DNA of 64,000 nucleotides, taken from contig OX638133.1 of assembly GCA_951804985.1 (NCBI GenBank), forward strand, positions 7,708,501 to 7,772,500, read 5' to 3'. The notes below the pieces were generated by a model that made no database searches, had not been told where the DNA came from, and saw nothing but the letters and a program-made list of their open reading frames with translations. The position numbers and the translations under genes are program-made. This DNA comes from Dryomyza anilis. Lineage: Eukaryota; Arthropoda; Insecta; Diptera; Dryomyzidae. Each line of letters opens with the position of its first letter. The first letter of the stretch is position 1. This document shows, piece by piece, positions 49,001-55,000 of this stretch.

Positions 49001-52000
49001 TTTATTTATGATACAATTCTTTCCTGCACAATTCTATCCCCATTCAATTCATTCCTAAGACGAATTCCAGGAAACAATTCTTCGTTGATAGAAATCTTCC
49101 TTAGACAATTCTTCCTCGAATCATTCTATCCCGGACAATTATTTGCAGAATATTTCATACCTGTGACAGTGTAACCCTCATACAATTCTTCTTCCGACAA
49201 TTCTATTCCGTATAAATAAGCCCTGAAAAAACTAATTCACGAGACAATTATTTCCAGACAATTCTACTTTCTATAATTTTTGCCGGTATTTCTTGTCCCT
49301 GGAAATTCTTACTCGGACAATTGATTCCCTAAACAGTTCATCTCTGATACAATTATTTCCCGTACAATTCATTTTCAAAAACAGTTCATCTCTGATACAA
49401 TTATTTCCCAGACAACTCTATCCCGTACAATTTGTCCCCGAAACAATTTATTCACTAATGAATTATTCAACTTTCCCCATACAACTCAACCTGAGACAAT
49501 TCGTTACCAAGAAAATGATTGCACGCGACATTTGCTCTTCAGATAAAAATCTTCAGAACAATTTTGTTCCGTAAAATTCTTCTCCGAAACAATTTTTCCC
49601 AATATAATTCTTCGCCGACAATTATTTCCTGTTTAATTATTTTCCTGACAGTTCATCCCCTAATTCTTCGTACGATAATACTTTCTTCAGATAATTCTTG
49701 CGCTTACATTTCTTAGGAAAAAAAATACTTCGTAATCCCAAAATTAAAATTGTATTAGTGACAAAAGTTTGTGCAAAAAAGTTTTGTAATATAAGTTTTT
49801 AAAAATTGAAATCTTCAAATAAAACTTAGTTGTATAAAAATCATATTTTATATAAAAATATATCTCCCAATATTGGCTTTAATTTGATAGCAAACTATTA
49901 GGCAACCACTCACGGTTGCAGCCACTTTATACCATTAACTACAACAACTTATTGTCTGTCGTTGGCGATAGTGTCGAAAATTTATGCCTTCAATTAATGC
50001 AACACCCAGCAAAAGCATCAAATGACGTTTCTTTTTTTCACACCATTCAATTAATTTACGCCTCATCAGACAGCCTGACTGATAAATATGTCAAAACTCA
50101 TTTAAGCAAATGCTAAAGAGTGGCTTAAAGTTGCCAACATAAAAATGCTAAATTTACAACACATATTGCGAACGCACCTCGTAAACATTTACGCAACATT
50201 TTTATTTCATTTTTTTCATTTTTTTTTTCTATTAATGCCTGTCAAGTTTTATGCAAATGCGTGGGATTTCAACGTAGAACAAGTTATGCCTTGCACTGGG
50301 TCGACATTTAATGATCAAGAAATAGTTACAAGAAATTTCCAAAGAATATTTTTAAAGCAAGTTTTAATTGCCAGGCTGAAATTTTATACGAGTTTTTCAG
50401 GTGCGCTTTAATTTCAGATTGAAATTTGCATAAAATGTGCGCTTCCTTCGATTGGCAAATGCAAGTGCATGTGTTTGTAAATACATATTAAAAAAAAAGG
50501 AGGCCTATATATTTTTTGATATATTTTTGATACCACATCAATCACAATTTTGCGCGTGACTCAAGCGTTGCCACTAAATAAATTGATTGCCCAACGGCAG
50601 CTTCTTTCATTCTGCTGTCATTTTGCATATTTTTTGGATTATTATTTTTGCTTTTTTTTTAGTGCAATTATATTTTGAAAAATATATCAGCGACATTTTT
50701 TGTTTTCGGGGTGCAACAACATATTTTTTATGGCTTACAATTTACGGAAATTTTGCGGTCATGCGCATCAAATATGCCACAAATTGCTGCATTCATTAAG
50801 TGGTCATCAGTGTTGCATGTTAAAATGTTTTTAATTTATGCGTGATGTGAAAAAACGAAAAAAAGCGACATTGTTTGGGTGCTCGATTTATGACTGATGC
50901 ATTTTTGCACGTTACGTGCTTTGAGGAATGTTTAAATTGTATTTTTATTTATTTTATACTGTCTCCTTAGAAAAAATAAAAAAAAATTATTTCAGATTTT
51001 TTTTTTTGGTGAAAAAAACACTGAAGTAATTTAAAAAAAAAAACTTTTTTTTTCCATTTTTTCACCAACAACTTTTTTTTTAAAGAAATTTTATTTGCTA
51101 AAATTATTTTTTGAAATTTTTTTGAAAAAAAATTAGTTTAAGAATATTCATCATATTGAATATTATATTCATAAAGATTATGAACTAAATTTACAAACAA
51201 AAATTTAAATTATTCATAGATATTATGATTATATTCATCATATGACGATTAAAATTCATTATATTAAATATTTAATTCTTCACTACGATGTTCGATAGTA
51301 TGAATAATTTCACATATATAATGTGTCATTTAATGCACGGGTATCAATATGTTGAATCTGATAGTTGGTATAAAATTCATAATTTTTATGTAAAAATTCA
51401 TCTAATTGATGAATTTTTGACTGTGCTGTATTGAAACCTAAACAATTTCTAAATTTTCTTCCAGTTATTTAGTCATTGAGATAGCAACAATTTTAGTCGT
51501 TAAACTTAAATGTTCGTATATCAATAATGCATAGTTTAAAATGCACCATTACAATTTTCTGCATTTCCGCCATTTTATTACATACTCAAACCGAAAGTTT
51601 TTATTACCATAAAATACTTAGACAATTCAGCTAGTTTAATGCGCATCGAAATTATCTCTAAAAAAATTCAAAAACTAACTATAAAAAAAACTCTAAAAAT
51701 ACACTACAAGAATTATGAAATTTCTTCAAAAAATGAGAACAGCATCCATTTTACTCTTAGAGCAAAGTATGTGCGCCATCCAGCGTGGTTTATGAGTTAC
51801 AAACAACTTGTTCGTGTTCGTCTTCTTCTTTTGCTTTGTCATACATGACAGACTTTTATGACATATTTTCCGACCAAACATGTGCCTGCATATGTTACTC
51901 AGAAACGCACTAACCGAACAACATCATTAAATGCTAATTTCAACCAAATAAACACGGCAATACCGTTTCTGTGGTGGTACCCATGCAATTTAGTGGTTTC

Positions 52001-55000
52001 CAAAAATACAGCAATAAAACCATGTAAAACATAAACTGTATTCTTTCTTTTTAAATACCTAAAGATCAGCAGGATATGTAAATGTTGCAGTTGTTTGCAC
52101 ACGTTCGTTCGATATTCGAGAATTTTTAATAATATTCAAAAATTTTTACATTTTTCAACTTTTTTTGTCCGTTATATATAGTAACTCAAAGTCAGTGAAT
52201 ATCAGTGATCTTTAAGGTTTTTACACTCTTTTTAAAGTAAAGTATTTTTTGTACACAGTATAGAATTAATTTTGCTTTCGGTTGCCCATCACGAGTTGAG
52301 ATCTCTTTGTCTGTTGTTGCACTTGAATTGATTAAGTTATGACAGCTACTTTTTAGTTCGTAAAAATACCATTTATTGTATATGTCTTTTTACTGTACTT
52401 TATTTGTCTGGTTGTCGTGCAGTTTTTGGAGTAGTCATGCCTTTGCATACTAATTAGTTATGTATTTTTCTCATCATATTTTTATTTGTTTGTGGTCACA
52501 AAAGTGTTACTCGGTCTAACCACATTTTGTGTGTGATCTGTTGATATAAAAAATGTGAGGTCCAGGGGCATGAAAGTTATTTTGGTAGCACAATAACATA
52601 CACAGAAATATCATCATTTGGAATGAGGTTGGCAGAATATAAATTATTTGTAATAACTATATTCATTCCCAGGAATTTATATTTATACGCACTGGTTGAA
52701 AAACTGTCATATTTACACCAAATATTATCATAGTGTAATATCATATCAAATCGTTCTATATTTTTATAGTTAAAACTATAACCTATTTGTTATTGGTATA
52801 AATAATTATAAAATATATTTGTAGCAAACATAATGTTGCTGCAATCATCAATTTTATTATTATAATATTTTGTATGATCATACGAAATTGTTCTATATTT
52901 TTATAATCAAAACTATAACCTATTTGTTATTGCTTGAAATAAATAAAAAATATATTTGCAGCAAACATAATAGTATTGCAATAATCAATTTTATTAATAT
53001 AATTTTTTGAATCACCATATGAAATTGTTCTATATTTTTTATAGTCAAAACTATAACCTATTTGTTATTGCTATAAATAAAATAAATATTTGCAGCAAAC
53101 ATAATATTATAGCAATCATTTTTTTTTATATATAATTGACTTTCATTTTTATTTCCGAATTTTTTCAAATTATTCTGGTATTTATTTCAATTCATGTCAG
53201 TAACAGATCACATAATCACATAATATGTTTGCTGCAAAACATATCATTTTCCAGTATGTATATGAAACGTATTTAATATCTAGGAGAACCGTTATCTGTT
53301 GGTTGGGCAATGCATTGTTGTTTGCACCAAATATGTTTTCTGTGCAAATATTGATGTGCAAACGCATTCAATTTTAAATAAGATATATAATCGTGTACAT
53401 GAAATATAAATAATTAATATAATTAAATATTAGTGTACCTACATTCGGAGAAACAAAATTGTTTTTAGCAAACATAATGGCGAATAAAAATAGTTAATTT
53501 TGAACTGGAGTTTATTTTAATGTATATTTAATGACATTTATAATTATTACAAAACTTTCAAAAATTCGTATTTTTATTTAAACCCCAGGATAATTTTGAA
53601 TATATGTACTTAGTTACTAGCCAATATATTGCAATCATAAATTTGATGACTTTTAAATTTCAAAATATTTTGGTTTTGATTTCATTGGAATCTTGGTTAA
53701 ATATTGTTATTAAGATATTTCTTTTAAAATCTTGGAAATTCACGTAAGTAACATGTAACATAATATGTTTGTTGCAAATACAATTATGTGTATCATGTAT
53801 TTTGAGCAACAGGTATTTATATTATGTATTTTTTTTTCATTTTAAGTAGTTTAAAAACATTGTCTAACGAAATTGAGAATCAATTATATTTTTAGCAATC
53901 ATTATACTAAAACAATTTAATTGGCACAATCATATTTTGCGATAAACATATTTTCCGACAATTAATGCCTTCGTGTTCCGTAAATAATATTTTTTTTTTA
54001 TATATTTTCCAACAAAATCAGCAACTAAAAACTATATAAAATTGACTGAATTAAACATTTAGTTTTTTTTTATGATTTAATGCAAACATTTAACGTTTCA
54101 AGTAAACTAAGTATTTAGTTGCGAATTTAAGGGTAGCAAGGAGTGTATATAGAATCAAATTTTAAAATGTACATTTTATGCTTTAAAACTTTTAAATCCC
54201 ATAGATTATATTAATACTTATGTTTTAATAAAACTTTCCAAAAGTTCTGTACGAAAAAATAAAGCCCATTATACATAACTCAACAAAACAATTTGATGTT
54301 TATGGGTGGCATCACTTTCGTAGGCTGGCTGTCTGTCTAGCAGCAGTGTTGCCATATTATAACGATTATATAAAAACACACAGCAGCAATTACTGGCATT
54401 GCCATGTGGCTGCACAAGGCGACAAGTAGGCAATAAAATATATTTATGAGCACAACTTGGTGCTTCATTTAGGCAGGATTTCAAGCGACTTGTTTCGTAA
54501 TAATACGACTTTTACGAGCGTATTATATTGTGGTTGTTATTATTGTTGTTGTTGGCGTTATAATAGTAGTTGTTTGCATATTAATTTAAGAGACTTTTAA
54601 AAATGCTGAACATGCAGCAAATCACTTAGCATTGCTTTTTATTTAAAACGTCACTTTAAGAGTTTAAAGATAAAATTTAATAATGTCATAAAATACGATT
54701 GTAGTTTGAAAAGTCATTCATTTTTTATGGTTTATTAATAAGCTTACCGTAAGGGTGGCCGACCAGGAGGTTTCGCCGCTCTCCGAGGAGGCGGTGCACG
54801 TATAGAGACCGGTGTCGCTTTGTTGTAGATCTGGAAATAGTAAAAATACGAAATACGAAGTTACGAAAGAGGTTTATTAAGAGGATAATTAGAAATTTTA
54901 AAAATTTGAACAAAAGAATTAAGTAATATAACTTGAGGAACATATTTAAAAATGTAACAAAATTTAAAAGTAAAAAATCGCTTTGTTGTAGATCTGGAAA

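Larger units (their letters stand above)
47030..49725. repeat. Large degenerate GACAATTC-type repeat field
   Basis: About 2 kb of roughly 20-25 bp degenerate units (for example gacaattctttcctc, gatacaattcttcc, gacaattctatccc), all in one sense, interrupted by a SINE and a MITE. A 146-bp segment at 48793-48938 is tandemly duplicated at 48939-49084, and a 48-bp step repeats acagttcatctctgatacaa at 49333 and 49381. The frames opened here are not genes. Confidence 0.8.

Noticed and set aside
49293..49716. 93- and 65-codon plus-strand frames
   Set aside because: Composed of degenerate GACAATTC repeats; no protein family features.
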